DNA of 64,000 nt, taken from positions 569,751 through 633,750 of the forward strand of contig CBDEFY010000001.1 of NCBI GenBank assembly GCA_965237595.1, in the 5' to 3' direction. The stretch's first letter is position 1, and every line of letters begins with the position of its first letter. This stretch comes from UBA9611 sp965237595. GTDB lineage: Bacteria > Chloroflexota > Dehalococcoidia > Lucifugimonadales > UBA3495. The translations under genes and the position numbers were made by a program. The notes below the pieces were generated by a model. The model did no database searches and was not told where the DNA came from. It saw only the letters and a program-made list of their open reading frames with translations. Positions 1-9,349 of the stretch are shown piece by piece.

Positions 1-151
1 GGTCGGGTGACCCTTTAGGGATATAAACTTTGGCGGTACGAAATCAGGCATCGACAAAGTTCCACCTCCTTGTGGTCTCGGATTTCGGGTTCAGTACATT
101 GCGACCAATTGACACTTTGTTCCACACTGGTCGGAACAGTTCAGGGGCTCG

Positions 152-1021
152 CTAAAGCTCAGGCGAGATTGGTTCCATTCTCAGAAGACGTTCGTAAAAC
201 AGCAGTTGGCCAGCGTATCCCGCGTGGGAACCAAAGTATTCCTTGGCCCACTCCAGGAGCCTCATGTTCTTCGCGCCGGAAGTGTATTTCTTCCCGTAAT
301 GCTCCCATAACGCGGCGGCAATGTGCCTGTCAACCGGGAAAGCCTCCGCCTTGTCCAGGGAGAACAGGCAGACGCAGTCGGCGATCTTCGGCCCAATGCC
401 GTTGTAGGACATCAGCAGTCCCTTGGCCTGTGTGTAGGGCAGGTGCCGGAGCGCGTCCAGGTCGAGTTCGCCTTGGACTATATCCCGGGCGACGGAGTGA
501 ATTCGACCGCCGCGATTCAGACCGAGACTCAAGCTGTTCAACTCGGTTTCGCCTACATCCAGCAGGCGCTGGGGAGTGGGAAAGGAATTGAGCTTGACCC
601 CTTCCAGCGCCTGCGGGACTCCGTACCTGTCGGCCAGCACCTCGACAATTCTGGCGATTCGGTCGATGTTGTTGTTTTGAGAACAGATGTAGGAGACAAG
701 GCACTCCCAGGGGTCCTGACGCAGGATGCGCATCCCACCGAAACATTCCACCAACCCGGCCATTTTGGTGTCAACGCGGCGGAGCGCTTCGTGGACGGTC
801 AGAATGTCGCTATTCAAGCCGAGGTAGGATTCGATCTGGCGCTCGATAGACTCCTCTGTCACACTACTGCGAAACTCAATCCCGTCTCCGGACTGGCGAA
901 CCTTCACCGGGCAACCGTTGACCACACCGAAGTACCAGCCCTCCCGCTCAACCCAGCGAAAAGCCTGGGATCGGAGCCACAGGAGTTCCAGTTTGAACGG
1001 TAGTCGGGCGCGAAGATACAT
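152..1021 (-). CDS. ogg: OGG1-type 8-oxoguanine DNA glycosylase/AP lyase, intact
   Basis: A 289-residue protein of the helix-hairpin-helix (HhH-GPD) DNA glycosylase superfamily, closest in pattern to OGG1, which removes 8-oxoguanine from oxidised DNA and nicks the abasic site. Visible family marks: the N-domain stretch SQAFRW, the SQNNNIDRI segment that faces the damaged base, the hairpin YNGIGPKIADC carrying the expected catalytic Lys, and PVDRHI with the catalytic Asp. Length and order of elements match complete bacterial OGG1 proteins, so it looks functional. It is transcribed alone on the minus strand; nothing in the first 150 bases beyond its stop looks like a gene. A second, interrupted member of the same family lies at 13949-15951, so the region carries two paralogues. 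Family assignment is firm; exact base specificity is inferred. Confidence 0.9.
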   Translation of the reverse strand: MYLRARLPFKLELLWLRSQAFRWVEREGWYFGVVNGCPVKVRQSGDGIEFRSSVTEESIERQIESYLGLNSDILTVHEALRRVDTKMAGLVECFGGMRILRQDPWECLVSYICSQNNNIDRIARIVEVLADRYGVPQALEGVKLNSFPTPQRLLDVGETELNSLSLGLNRGGRIHSVARDIVQGELDLDALRHLPYTQAKGLLMSYNGIGPKIADCVCLFSLDKAEAFPVDRHIAAALWEHYGKKYTSGAKNMRLLEWAKEYFGSHAGYAGQLLFYERLLRMEPISPEL

Positions 1022-1181
1022 GTGCTATGTCTCGGGAAGCTGAATACCGTCGGTTCCCTCTTGGCGGGTTCTTCATACAGGATTTTGGACGCCGGGACTC
1101 CCGTAGTCAATTTGCCCTTGCTGATTTACTCCGAGTTTGCATTGCAGCTTCTGCTAGCCCTTCCTGCCGTATATCGTTGGC

Positions 1182-1832
1182 TTATTGGAAAGGGCACGTT
1201 AGCTCCAGCACATCCGGGTTGCGCCACGCCTTTCCCAGAGGTCCCGCCCTTTCCAACATATCCGCGTGGGAAACCCACAGAGGCAGGTCCACCCCGGCGC
1301 GGTCCATCTCCCGACGGGCCACGCCGTGAAAATTGGACTCCGCCAGTTCGTTGTCGAAGACGACGAGCACCAGGGGCCACTCGCCGTGGTCGTCCAGGAG
1401 CTGCTTGGACGAATAGTAGCGCAGGTAGGGCACCAGCCGGGCCGCCATGGTGCCGGGCCGCACCGCCCGCCGCTCCCATTCCAGGACGAAGGGGAACGTC
1501 TCGCTGCCCCGGCGCAAAATGCCGAAGGCGTCGGGGTGGATGGAGCGCAGCCTGCCCCGGTGCCGGAAGCGGCGGGACGCCCGGTGGGGCGGGTCGAACT
1601 GCACGACCCGGTAGCCCCGTTCACATGCCTGCCGGGACATCCGGCCCAGGAACCGGTGCACCGCATCGGTGTGCTCGATGGTCCGGGCCAGGGCGCGGCT
1701 GCGGGTTCCCGAGACCTCCCGCCACGTCGCCGGGGAACTTCCGTCCGCTGATTCCACGCTCCACCTCTGTAGCACCTCCGCCCAGCATCGATTCTTCGTG
1801 CTGGCTGGAAACAAGAAACCCGACAGCATCAA
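1182..1832 (-). CDS. Replication-relaxation-like protein, N-terminally truncated
   Basis: A 216-residue frame resembling the C-terminal half of the replication-relaxation family found on plasmids and integrative elements, where it is linked to replication or mobilisation. The family-like stretch runs from RTIEHTDAVHRFLGRM through HPDAFGILRR to FPFVLEWERR and MAARLVPYLRYYSS. The usual N-terminal winged-helix part is missing, and the start overlaps sequence with no family similarity, so this is probably a remnant of a mobile element. The long open frame on the opposite strand here is Arg/Pro/Gly-rich antisense shadow. The neighbouring dead IS630 begins about 70 bases beyond its 5' end and may have removed the rest. 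Confidence 0.55.
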   Translation of the reverse strand: MMLSGFLFPASTKNRCWAEVLQRWSVESADGSSPATWREVSGTRSRALARTIEHTDAVHRFLGRMSRQACERGYRVVQFDPPHRASRRFRHRGRLRSIHPDAFGILRRGSETFPFVLEWERRAVRPGTMAARLVPYLRYYSSKQLLDDHGEWPLVLVVFDNELAESNFHGVARREMDRAGVDLPLWVSHADMLERAGPLGKAWRNPDVLELTCPFQ

Positions 1833-1900
1833 CCGGCAAAGGAGGCCCTACGCGACTCCTGGATAAGTGGCAACTGAATGTAGGTGACGTAAGGGAACAG

Positions 1901-2979
1901 ATGTATCAAGCGCCAACACCACGGGAGCGGGAGCGTTGGCATGGCCTATGGTTGTTGGTCCAAGGGTGGTCGGTCACTCAAGTGGCTGAGGCTTTGGAGA
2001 GAGACTCTCACACGATAGGAGACTGGCTGTCCAGTTTTCGCCGGGCCGGGGCCCAGGGTATGGTCTTTGAACACACTGGAGGTTCCCCCCCGCCCTGAAC
2101 GCCGGGCAACAAGACCAACTGAAGTCCGCGGTGCTAAATCCTGCTGGAGAGGCGGGAGTTGAATTGTCCAACTGGAACTGGAAAGTAGTGAGGCAATTCC
2201 TCAAGCAGAGCTTTGATCTGGGGCTCAGTCGGAGCAGCTGCTTGAACTACCTACACCGGCTGGGCTTTTAGCTGAAGCGGCCCAAGAAACGCCTCTTGAA
2301 AGCTAAGGATGAAGAGCGGAAAGCTTTCGTCCTCCAGTACAGCCAAATCCGAGAGGAGGCCGAAAGGATAGGGGCCAAAATCTTCTTCGTGGACGAAGCC
2401 CACTTTCGGGCCGATGCTGACCTGAGGGGGAAATGGGTGCTCAAGGGAGAGCCAGCGCTGGTGGACTCCACCAGTCCACGGTGGGGAGAGAAGGCCTGCT
2501 ACTACTCGGGAGTTTGTCTGGAGAGTGGGGAGGTGGAAGCCATGGAAATAGCTGGAAACAGCAATGCCGAGACCTCCACCGCCTTTTTACAGCAGCTACG
2601 AGAAAACCATCCTGGACCTCTGGTAGTGATTTGGGACAATGGTCCAGCCCACCGAGGAGAAGCGATTCGCAGCTATCTGGCCACTCCTGACTTGCATCTG
2701 AGGTTGGTAGCCTTACCGGCCTACAGCCCAGACTTCAATGCCGAAGAAGCCGTCTGGGACTGGGCCAGGGAAGAGGTCACGGCCAACGAATGCCTGGGAA
2801 CAAAAGCCCAAGTCCAAGAGAAGATGAACGCATTCTTCGACGGGCTAACACACCGTAACGATGAAGTGAGACATCGCTGCCGAACCCTGTTACAAGCCAG
2901 AGCCGACGCATTAATGTTTACACCTGCCGTGCCTTTGCCATCGTTGCAAAATGTAGTTCCCACCTTGGCTTTGGTTTAG
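1901..2979 (+). pseudogene. IS630-family transposase, frameshifted and with an amber stop
   Basis: The N-terminal helix-turn-helix part starts at MYQAPTPRERERW (1901) and is open to about 2090. A frameshift then moves the reading to the frame continuing ALNAGQQDQLKSAV, a TAG stop lies at 2269-2271, and the DDE domain runs open from about 2272 to 2979. Catalytic marks are present: FFVDEAHF (first Asp), VIWDNGPAHR (second Asp) and YSPDFNAEEAVWDW (Glu). The gene is therefore dead in at least two places. Its 3' end runs into a terminal repeat (last ~30 bases before 2979) that matches the ends of the two short MITE-like elements at 22422 and 25809. The matching left end is not seen, so the element is also 5'-truncated. 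Confidence 0.85.
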
Positions 2980-3061
2980 GTGGTACAGTTTTACTCCGCC
3001 CCAGTGGCCCAACATGCCTCCGCCATTGACAGACCTGGCCCCTGCGTTCCCTCGACACTGC

Positions 3062-3089
3062 TTGACACCTCTGCTAGGTGTGCTACAAA
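3062..3089 (+). promoter_or_regulatory. Sigma70-like promoter for hicBA
   Basis: A perfect TTGACA (3062-3067) is followed after 16 bases by TACAAA (3084-3089). The expected transcription start falls at or just before the ATG at 3097, so the hicB message may be leaderless. This is inferred from sequence only. Confidence 0.5.
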
Positions 3090-3096
3090 GAAGTAA

Positions 3097-3393
3097 ATGT
3101 CTATGAGCAACCAAACCCTCAAAATCAAACCCCGAAGGAGTGGCAAGGTGAAGACCTACGTGTTCAAGATCGAGGTTGAACAAGACGAAGACGGACGCTG
3201 GGGTGCTGAAATCCCCACTCTGCCAGGTTGTGCAGTTTGGGGTTATACCAGAGAAGAAGCCTTGGAAGCTCTTAGAGACGGCGCCCAGGCGTACCTTGAA
3301 GTGCTATTTGAAGATGGGCGCTCTCTACCGAAAGAGGCAGAAGCAGATGCGATTGTTATCCCTGGGTCTGAAGTAGTTGCTATCACCCTATGA
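3097..3393 (+). CDS. hicB: HicB-family antitoxin
   Basis: A 98-residue protein with the compact HicB fold: a YVFKIEVEQDEDGRWGAEIP strand pair, then LPGCAVWGYTREEALEAL, the usual 'glycine turn plus helix' of HicB partial RNase H-like antitoxins. It would bind and neutralise the HicA mRNA interferase and repress the operon. A second ATG six bases downstream (MSNQ) is an alternative start. The stop overlaps the hicA start in an ATGA junction, which indicates translational coupling and the order antitoxin-toxin. Because hicA is frameshifted, the antitoxin now has no intact local partner. Confidence 0.85.
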   Translation: MSMSNQTLKIKPRRSGKVKTYVFKIEVEQDEDGRWGAEIPTLPGCAVWGYTREEALEALRDGAQAYLEVLFEDGRSLPKEAEADAIVIPGSEVVAITL

Positions 3394-3646
3394 GAGACGT
3401 CGGGAGACTCGTTCATCTCTTACGTAGCACTCCCGTTCGAGAACTGATGCGAGCTCTCGAACGGGAGATTTTATTTTAAGGAGAACCGCCAGAACCGGTG
3501 GCCACGTCTATACCCATCCCGATGGAAGGATGACATTGATCCACTACCACCGAGGAAGCGATACCCTCGATCGGAAAACCCTGGCCAGCGTCCTCAGAGC
3601 AACTCGCTGGACAGAAGAAGACCTTCGGCGATTGCGCCTTCTCTAA
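3390..3646 (+). pseudogene. hicA: HicA-family toxin, single-base frameshift
   Basis: The frame opens with ATG at 3390 inside the hicB stop and reads VRELMRALERE, the first helix of HicA. One base is then missing in the run around 3468-3475 and the frame hits TAA. In the next frame the toxin continues as FILRRTARTGGHVYTHPDGR and ends SVLRATRWTEEDLRRLRLL at 3644-3646, the double-stranded-RNA-binding-like fold with the His of GGHVYTHP that HicA needs. Restoring one base gives a continuous protein of about 85 residues. Loss of the toxin with retention of the antitoxin is the usual direction of decay in such pairs; a sequencing error would look the same. Confidence 0.8.
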
Positions 3647-3677
3647 CCCTGCATTCTTTCAATTAGTCATTACAGTA

Positions 3678-3712
3678 AACAACACCCCCTCGGTGAGAGG
3701 GGGTGTTGTTTT
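3678..3712 (+). terminator. Rho-independent terminator after hicBA
   Basis: A 14-bp perfect stem (3678-3691 with 3697-3710) closes a 5-base loop and ends in a short T run. Its AT-rich flanks and position 31 bases after hicA fit a terminator that works in both directions, also shielding the minus-strand STAND gene that ends at 3850. Confidence 0.85.
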
Positions 3713-3849
3713 GCAAATCTCCCAAATCTTAGTACCATATTAGTCAGAACGATTATTTTGACTAATTAACTACTCCTTTACTCCTGATTACATATTCTTT
3801 CAAGGCTAGCGTGAGAGAAGGCTAGATTTGCTGGGAATGTGTTTTACGT

Positions 3850-6800
3850 CTAAGGAGACAACAGTTGAACCGACGTCGCCACGGGGCCTTGCAATGACAA
3901 TCGTATATTGAAAGCAACTTGGCTTCCATAATTCAACTCAGCATCGACATCTTTGTCTACGAAATATCGATTCAAATACAAATCCAGTGGATGCTCAGCT
4001 CTACCGATGAACCCGTAGGTATCTCGAATAGCCTTTATTCTTCCGCTGCCTTTCATAGTTGTAACGTCGCAAAACTGTGGTAACGGACGAAGCTGTCTTT
4101 TCTCCCGATCTTCAAGTTCAAGTCCCGTTAGTGAAGAGAACACAGTGTCCGCTTGGGTTTCTTCCCCTTTTATATATAGATAGACTGCCAAATCAAAACC
4201 GGCCTGCCAATTTCGCATGTTTGGTCCAGCCGCGACCCGCAACTCGGTCGTTACGGCATCTCGGGGGGCATCGACACAGGCTAGCGCAATTCCTTTAAGA
4301 TGTCGTAGTTTTTGATCGTCCGAATCGAGGTCAAGCCCTTCTTGCAAAACCGTAAGGAGCTCTGTCGTTCGTTCCTGCCTGAGCAAAAACCGGCCATACA
4401 CGTATCGCGCAGATCTGTTGGATGAATTATCGGTTAACGACTTGCGGAAAGCTTTATCGGCATCTTCCAACTGGCCTAGTTCATCATAGACTCGTCCTTT
4501 TTCGGCCACCATGGTACTGGGTTCGTAGGTTTTTTGTTCGCCTTCTTCCAGCACACTCAGGGCCCGAGAGTACCAATCAACCTTTTCAGCCTCGTCAGTT
4601 CCGCGACGGGCCCTTGCTCTATATAGGGTCGCCAGCGAACCGTAAGATACCGGATCTTTCGGGTAGCGCCGAATTAGCTCCAGGAACCTTTCATCCGCGT
4701 TTGCAAAATGAATTGGTTCCCACGAGGTGCCCGACCTATGTTCATACTGCCTGAGTGCCAACATGCCCCAGCTATGCTGAATCGATTTATCTCGCGGATC
4801 CAGGTCTCTCGCCGCGCCGAGTTGTTGCTGAGCAGTGTCAAATCTCCTAGCATCGATGGCAGCAATGGCCCAATGTTGTGCGGCGGTTGCATCAACTGGG
4901 TTCGCATCGCGACAAGCTTTGTAAAAGGCCGCCTTCAGGCTATACGAGATTAAAGAATCAGCCAACTCTCGACTTCTAGAGAGGCGTTGATAGGCCAATC
5001 TATCGTCAGAGATGCCTAAATCGAGGGATTCCATGATTCGCCGGTACACAGATAATCTCTCAACGGCGGCTGGTATCTTGTAGTCGGCAACTATCTGGGC
5101 GACAATTGGATGCCGTGCGCGATATACGAGCTCGTCATCTTCCTTGTCCTCAATTATTACTCTTTCTGCAGGGTTTAGGATCTTTTCTTGGAAGTCGCCG
5201 AACGGAACGCCCGTTAATCTTCGTAGCACACCGGCACGCATCGGGACTTTTGCCTGATAAACGCTGCATATTAACAGGTATGCCTCTCGAGAAGATTCCT
5301 CTGGAATCGCAGAGTATTCATCCTGAATGATTTGATCAAAACGAGCGCCCTCTGTAGCTTCGCGTAGAGCGACCAGAAGTTGACGGTCAGCACGCCGAAT
5401 AAATGCCTGCCTTCGCTCTATCGGGGTCTGTTGTGCAAGCACGCCTAGCTGCCCTGCAATTTCTAGCTTCTCCAACAGCGCATCAATCTCTGGCGTGGTA
5501 AGGTAATGCAAATCGAACGAGAGATCGAAGGCCAATCCATGGCTCTGGTTTTTGTAGCCCCATTCGTTCAGTCGAGCGCATCCGAGGATTGTAATGTCCG
5601 CTTTGTCCCGTCGCGCCGCGGAAATAAAATCTTCCAGTTCTTGTATACGGTCCTCAATATCATCTACAGCGACATAGAGTCTAGTGCTCAGGGCCTGAAT
5701 CAATGGCCGCAGCACGGTGTAATCCATTGATCGTTGGTCCCGGACGGCGACAACGGGCAATTTCCAGTCGTTTAATAAGTCGGCACAAATCCTTTTTACG
5801 AGTGTTGATTTTCCAGAACCCGCCTCGCCAAACAGCACGACAGTCCGCAACTGGGTGACATCGGCGTGGCCTACCAAGGCCAAGATAACCTCGTCAGAAA
5901 CCTCTCGTCTGGAGTCGTGGTCGGCGGCTATGTCGGTCCACTGTGGTTGGTTACCTTTGTAAAAATCTTGGGCATTCGCTAAGCCAACCCGCATTGCTTC
6001 CAGTGGGAAAGCATAATGGTAGCGAATGGCTCTTATATCATCGTGGCCCAGTTCGGGAACTTCGGGGAGCGCGCCTTCGAGTGATGATTCTTTGGCTTCT
6101 TCCGATTCAGTATGGACCGATACCGACTCCAGGAGCCATGGAAAGAACTCCTCAGCGTACGTATTGATCAGTGAAATCTTCCTGTTACGATCCCAAACTA
6201 GTTTCTCGTATTCTTTGGCTCCAGGGGTTAATGCGAACGACCTGCGAAGACCGTTGACCCCGCCACATTCGTCGACAATTTCCCCCAAAACGTCCTGGAA
6301 AAACGTGTCCATACGGCTATAGCCGACATAGAGCACCGCATATTCGGATAGGTCATCAGCGAGTCGCCGGAACAGTCTCCTTCGCATGTCACGGGCTTTT
6401 GCCGTTTCTTCATATGTGATAGCTAGCGAGCTTTCTGGAGAGTCAATCCTGGAGATACAGCCGTGCAGCTTGTACAGCGGTATAGTTCCATCTGGTAAAT
6501 TAGATATCGGGGTCAAATTGCTGTAAATTGGCTGTACCAGTTGTACCGGATTGCTAACAGAGTCGTAGGAATTTTCGATGATCAGGTCGTAATTGGTTGT
6601 ATATATTGCCTTCCAAGGGACTCGCGGTATGGTCAATGCTGCTGGACTAGGTTTTAATGCGATAAGCTGTCGGCGTATAAATAAGTCGATATCGTACTTG
6701 TTATGGAAGGCCAATGAGTAGTCAGCTGCCAACGCCAGGTTATCCTGTTCTTCGTTACGACCAAGGAAGCGTGTGGAGACCAACCGGGCCAATTCAACCG

Positions 6801-6954
6801 TGCTAGGCCCTTTAGTCCCATTTTCACCCTCACAGGTTTGAGCTAAACCGGCACCGACGAACAGAATACACTGCCCGGAAGAGATTTTGTCGACCATGTA
6901 GTTAAGGGGCGAATCGTCCACGAAGCCCCAACGTGCTGATGCCGAGTTAGTCAT
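3850..6954 (-). CDS. SIR2-STAND NTPase-TPR protein with cold-shock-like C-terminus
   Basis: A 1034-residue protein with four regions. Residues ~15-275: SIR2-like domain with LFVGAG (31-36), YTTNYD (118-123, Asn121) and YKLHG (161-165, His164); the Asn and His needed for NAD cleavage in SIR2-type defence effectors are kept. Residues ~300-560: P-loop ATPase with Walker A GEAGSGKST (376-384) and Walker B LYVAVDDIED (426-435), in STAND/NLR style. Residues ~690-930: tetratricopeptide-like helical repeats, the usual sensor part. Residues ~968-1034: a short beta-rich segment, GSGRIKAIRDTYGFIGR then GSQVAFNIRLSLQGPVATSV, patterned like a cold-shock OB-fold. Known SIR2-STAND proteins (Avs5-like) sense phage proteins and deplete NAD; this role is inferred. 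The cold-shock-like tail is unusual and could bind nucleic acid. It stands alone, with a TATAAT-like box 20-25 bases before the ATG. Confidence 0.8.
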   Translation of the reverse strand: MTNSASARWGFVDDSPLNYMVDKISSGQCILFVGAGLAQTCEGENGTKGPSTVELARLVSTRFLGRNEEQDNLALAADYSLAFHNKYDIDLFIRRQLIALKPSPAALTIPRVPWKAIYTTNYDLIIENSYDSVSNPVQLVQPIYSNLTPISNLPDGTIPLYKLHGCISRIDSPESSLAITYEETAKARDMRRRLFRRLADDLSEYAVLYVGYSRMDTFFQDVLGEIVDECGGVNGLRRSFALTPGAKEYEKLVWDRNRKISLINTYAEEFFPWLLESVSVHTESEEAKESSLEGALPEVPELGHDDIRAIRYHYAFPLEAMRVGLANAQDFYKGNQPQWTDIAADHDSRREVSDEVILALVGHADVTQLRTVVLFGEAGSGKSTLVKRICADLLNDWKLPVVAVRDQRSMDYTVLRPLIQALSTRLYVAVDDIEDRIQELEDFISAARRDKADITILGCARLNEWGYKNQSHGLAFDLSFDLHYLTTPEIDALLEKLEIAGQLGVLAQQTPIERRQAFIRRADRQLLVALREATEGARFDQIIQDEYSAIPEESSREAYLLICSVYQAKVPMRAGVLRRLTGVPFGDFQEKILNPAERVIIEDKEDDELVYRARHPIVAQIVADYKIPAAVERLSVYRRIMESLDLGISDDRLAYQRLSRSRELADSLISYSLKAAFYKACRDANPVDATAAQHWAIAAIDARRFDTAQQQLGAARDLDPRDKSIQHSWGMLALRQYEHRSGTSWEPIHFANADERFLELIRRYPKDPVSYGSLATLYRARARRGTDEAEKVDWYSRALSVLEEGEQKTYEPSTMVAEKGRVYDELGQLEDADKAFRKSLTDNSSNRSARYVYGRFLLRQERTTELLTVLQEGLDLDSDDQKLRHLKGIALACVDAPRDAVTTELRVAAGPNMRNWQAGFDLAVYLYIKGEETQADTVFSSLTGLELEDREKRQLRPLPQFCDVTTMKGSGRIKAIRDTYGFIGRAEHPLDLYLNRYFVDKDVDAELNYGSQVAFNIRLSLQGPVATSVQLLSP

Positions 6955-6994
6955 CTTTTGTCCAAATAATGAGTATTATACCAAATCGTCCTGA

Positions 6995-7632
6995 TCACGC
7001 CGCATTACGCGCGGGGAGTCTCTGGATGGCGTCCTCGATCCAATCCCAGCCGGCAAGCCCCCGGACACGGTCGGGGTTCGATTCGAGTTCGGTCAGGTAC
7101 GCCGCGACCGCCGCAACCTTATCCTCCAGGCTCGGGTACACCTTCCCCTCGATCCACCGCCGCACCTCCTCAAATACCCGCTCCGCCGGATTGAGCTCTG
7201 GACTGTAGGGAGGCAGTCTGATCAGCGGCAGACCCACGCCACGCACAAGCTCATGCCGGTGGCTCGATGCCCCGTCCCACACCACCGCTGCCACATCGGT
7301 CTGCTGTTTCAGTCCGTTCACCGCAGCCCCTACCATCTCAGCCTTCATCGACTCCATCCAGGTCCAATGGAGCGTCCCCTTCCGGCCATCCACCACCAGA
7401 AACAGATATCGCCACTCATAGACCAGTTGGAGGCGCTGGCGCACCTTCACACCCCGGCGTCCCCAGACTCGCCGCACCATGCCCCGCAGTCCTACGCGCA
7501 TCTCATCGGCGAAGCCGAGGGGCGTTCGGGGTGTCACCCCGGCCTGTGCAAGCGCAAGTCCAAGCCCCCTTTTTCCCAGGAGGCTTGTTGCTCCTCATCG
7601 GCCTTGGCATGCAGCGGACGGGGTACCTTGGG
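6995..7632 (-). pseudogene. IS630-family transposase fragment (DDE domain)
   Basis: The frame covers the catalytic domain: LGFADEMRVGL (first Asp), AAVVWDGASSHRHE (second Asp), YSPELNPAERVFEEVR (Glu). In-frame coding continues upstream of the first GTG as GLGLALAQAG, but the N-terminal helix-turn-helix half is absent: the rve-type element beginning at 7633 cuts it off. This IS630 type differs clearly from those at 1901 and 14071. Its 3' end lies only ~40 bases from the start codon of the SIR2-STAND gene, so it may have replaced part of that gene's native promoter. Confidence 0.8.
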
Positions 7633-7702
7633 TGATCAACGTCAACTATTCTTGCCGGTCCTGTTGCCTCACCGGAGAATGTTACCGAACTCTTCGCGGC
7701 TT

Positions 7703-9271
7703 CTAATTGACGCCCACAGGCCCGATGTCAATCGGTCGCTCCTCACTATTGGCCCCACTGCTTTCGGCTGAAGCATACACCAGTTGTTTGGCCATCACAC
7801 CGCGCCACTGGCTGACTCTGCGCTGCAACGTCCGAAGCTGACGCCTACTGTAACGCTCAGGGTAGTGCCATATCAGCCGGTCCATCAGCTCCGCCGCAGG
7901 GGCGTCCGGCTGTTGCTGCAGCCAGCTCAGGACCTCGCACCACACCCCTTCGAACGGGTCCGGTCGTGTTCGCCACCCGCGAGCAGCCTGCGCTCTCCGT
8001 GCGTGCGTCGGTCGAACCTCCCCCTGTCTCCACAGATCAGGCAGCTGCGACAGGAAGCTATCCAGGCTCTCCCCATCGGGTGTGCTTCCTGACTCTAGAG
8101 AGCCGACTGCTGCCAGCGCGGACTGGGATGCACGTATGGTGTGCAGCAACGACACCGGATCCAACTCGGATCGGCTCTTGCGCAGCCCGAGCTTCGTCTC
8201 CTCGCTCACGTCGTCACGATCGAGCAGACGGTCGCAGGGTGTGGCCGGCTTGCTGTAGCGTTTGGTCACGCTGCCTCCATTTCGGCTCTTTGTCAGCAGC
8301 TGGAAGGACGGTTGGAAGTAGTTCACGTACAGACGCACAGCACCGTAGAGGTGGGCCATCGTCTGGCCGGCGACCGCTCCCGAGTGGCGCTCGTGTCCAA
8401 CGAAGCGCCGGATCACCGAGCCGTTCTTCTGCTCTATCCACGCCTGGTCGTTCTTGCGGTACGCCCGAGACCGGGTGAACTCGATCTCATTCTCCTCACA
8501 GTACCCTACCAGGGTCTCGTTGATGAACACGCTGTCGTTGTCGGAGTCTATGCCGCGGACCGGGACAGGGAAGACATTGGAGATGGCTTCCAGCCCCTCG
8601 ACGACCAGTGACTGCTCACGAGCCAGCAGTGGAACCGCCTCGGTCCATCCTGAGCAGACGTCGGTGGCCACCAGGCTGTGGATGAAGGCTCCGGACACGC
8701 CGCCGCCACCGTGGGCCACGAGGTCAATCTCGAGATAGCCCGGGCTCGGTTCGTTCCAGTCCATAAAGGTGCGGACTGGAACCCGGCTACCCATCTTCCT
8801 CCTCCGCTTGAGCCTCCTGCGACTACCGGCCTGCTCTCTCACCGGTCTGAGCAGCCGGTCCATGGTACTGGCGCTCGCCGAGAACAGCCGCTCTCGCACA
8901 CCTGTGTCCAAGTCGAGATGACCGTGTCTCTCCAGGGACTCCACCATGCTGGGCAGTGCTGCCTTCAGCCTCTTGCCGCAGATCCTGTCCGAAGCCTCCC
9001 ACACCACGATCAGCGCCTGTCTCACCGCCTCGTCGTAGATGCGACGGCCCCTGGGAATCTTACGTTCCACGGGTTCATCACTCTGACCCAGCAGCCTGAC
9101 GGCGTGCTTCCTGTGGCAGCCTACCATGGCCACGAACTCGTTGAGCATCCTGGTCTTGTCTCTCTTCGACGCCTCCCTGTACCGGCCGCGGATCGCTTCG
9201 AGAACCTCCGTCCTCGTGGCTGTGCTGATCTCTGCGACCATATCCATGCCTCCATGATTTGGGTAACACAA
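7703..9271 (-). CDS. Integrase-core (rve/DDE) transposase
   Basis: A 522-residue transposase with an N-terminal helix-turn-helix (YREASKRDKTRMLNEF, HRKHAVRLL) and an integrase core from ~residue 175 to 330. The acidic triad can be read as YLEIDLVAHGG, GIDSDNDSVF and KNDQAWIEQKNG. A C-terminal helical extension follows, ending in YSRRQLRTLQRRVSQW. This pattern is familiar from large unclassified (ISNCY-type) transposases with an integrase catalytic domain; I am not certain of the ISfinder group. The ATG of MDMVAEIST, nine codons in, is an alternative start. The gene is intact, so the element may be active. Confidence 0.85.
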   Translation of the reverse strand: MCYPNHGGMDMVAEISTATRTEVLEAIRGRYREASKRDKTRMLNEFVAMVGCHRKHAVRLLGQSDEPVERKIPRGRRIYDEAVRQALIVVWEASDRICGKRLKAALPSMVESLERHGHLDLDTGVRERLFSASASTMDRLLRPVREQAGSRRRLKRRRKMGSRVPVRTFMDWNEPSPGYLEIDLVAHGGGGVSGAFIHSLVATDVCSGWTEAVPLLAREQSLVVEGLEAISNVFPVPVRGIDSDNDSVFINETLVGYCEENEIEFTRSRAYRKNDQAWIEQKNGSVIRRFVGHERHSGAVAGQTMAHLYGAVRLYVNYFQPSFQLLTKSRNGGSVTKRYSKPATPCDRLLDRDDVSEETKLGLRKSRSELDPVSLLHTIRASQSALAAVGSLESGSTPDGESLDSFLSQLPDLWRQGEVRPTHARRAQAARGWRTRPDPFEGVWCEVLSWLQQQPDAPAAELMDRLIWHYPERYSRRQLRTLQRRVSQWRGVMAKQLVYASAESSGANSEERPIDIGPVGVN

Positions 9272-9349
9272 TCATGAGGCAACGACCTGATTTCGGTAAC
9301 ATCTGCGTGAGGCAATAGCTCCGCTTCGGTAACATATTCCTTGAGGCAA
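9262..9349. repeat. Three ~33-bp subterminal repeats, likely transposase binding sites
   Basis: GGTAAC occurs at 9262, 9295 and 9328, exactly 33 bases apart. Each is followed 13-14 bases later by TGAGGCAA. A single inverted unit is found at the other end (TTGCCTCA to TGTTACC, ~7664-7686). Such asymmetric arrays next to the inverted repeats are typical of transposase-binding sites; function is inferred. Confidence 0.65.

Noticed and set aside
323..1003. 226-codon plus-strand frame opposite the first OGG1 gene
   Set aside because: No domain features; the minus-strand OGG1 protein has clear catalytic motifs.
1022..2098. Long plus-strand open frame of ~358 codons
   Set aside because: Up to ~1850 it is Arg/Pro/Gly-rich antisense of the replication-relaxation-like gene; only its last part is genuine IS630 transposase and is annotated separately.
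9262..9349. CRISPR-like array (regular 33-bp spacing)
   Set aside because: Only three diverged units inside an IS end; repeats and spacers are not distinct. No CRISPR array or cas gene was seen in the window.
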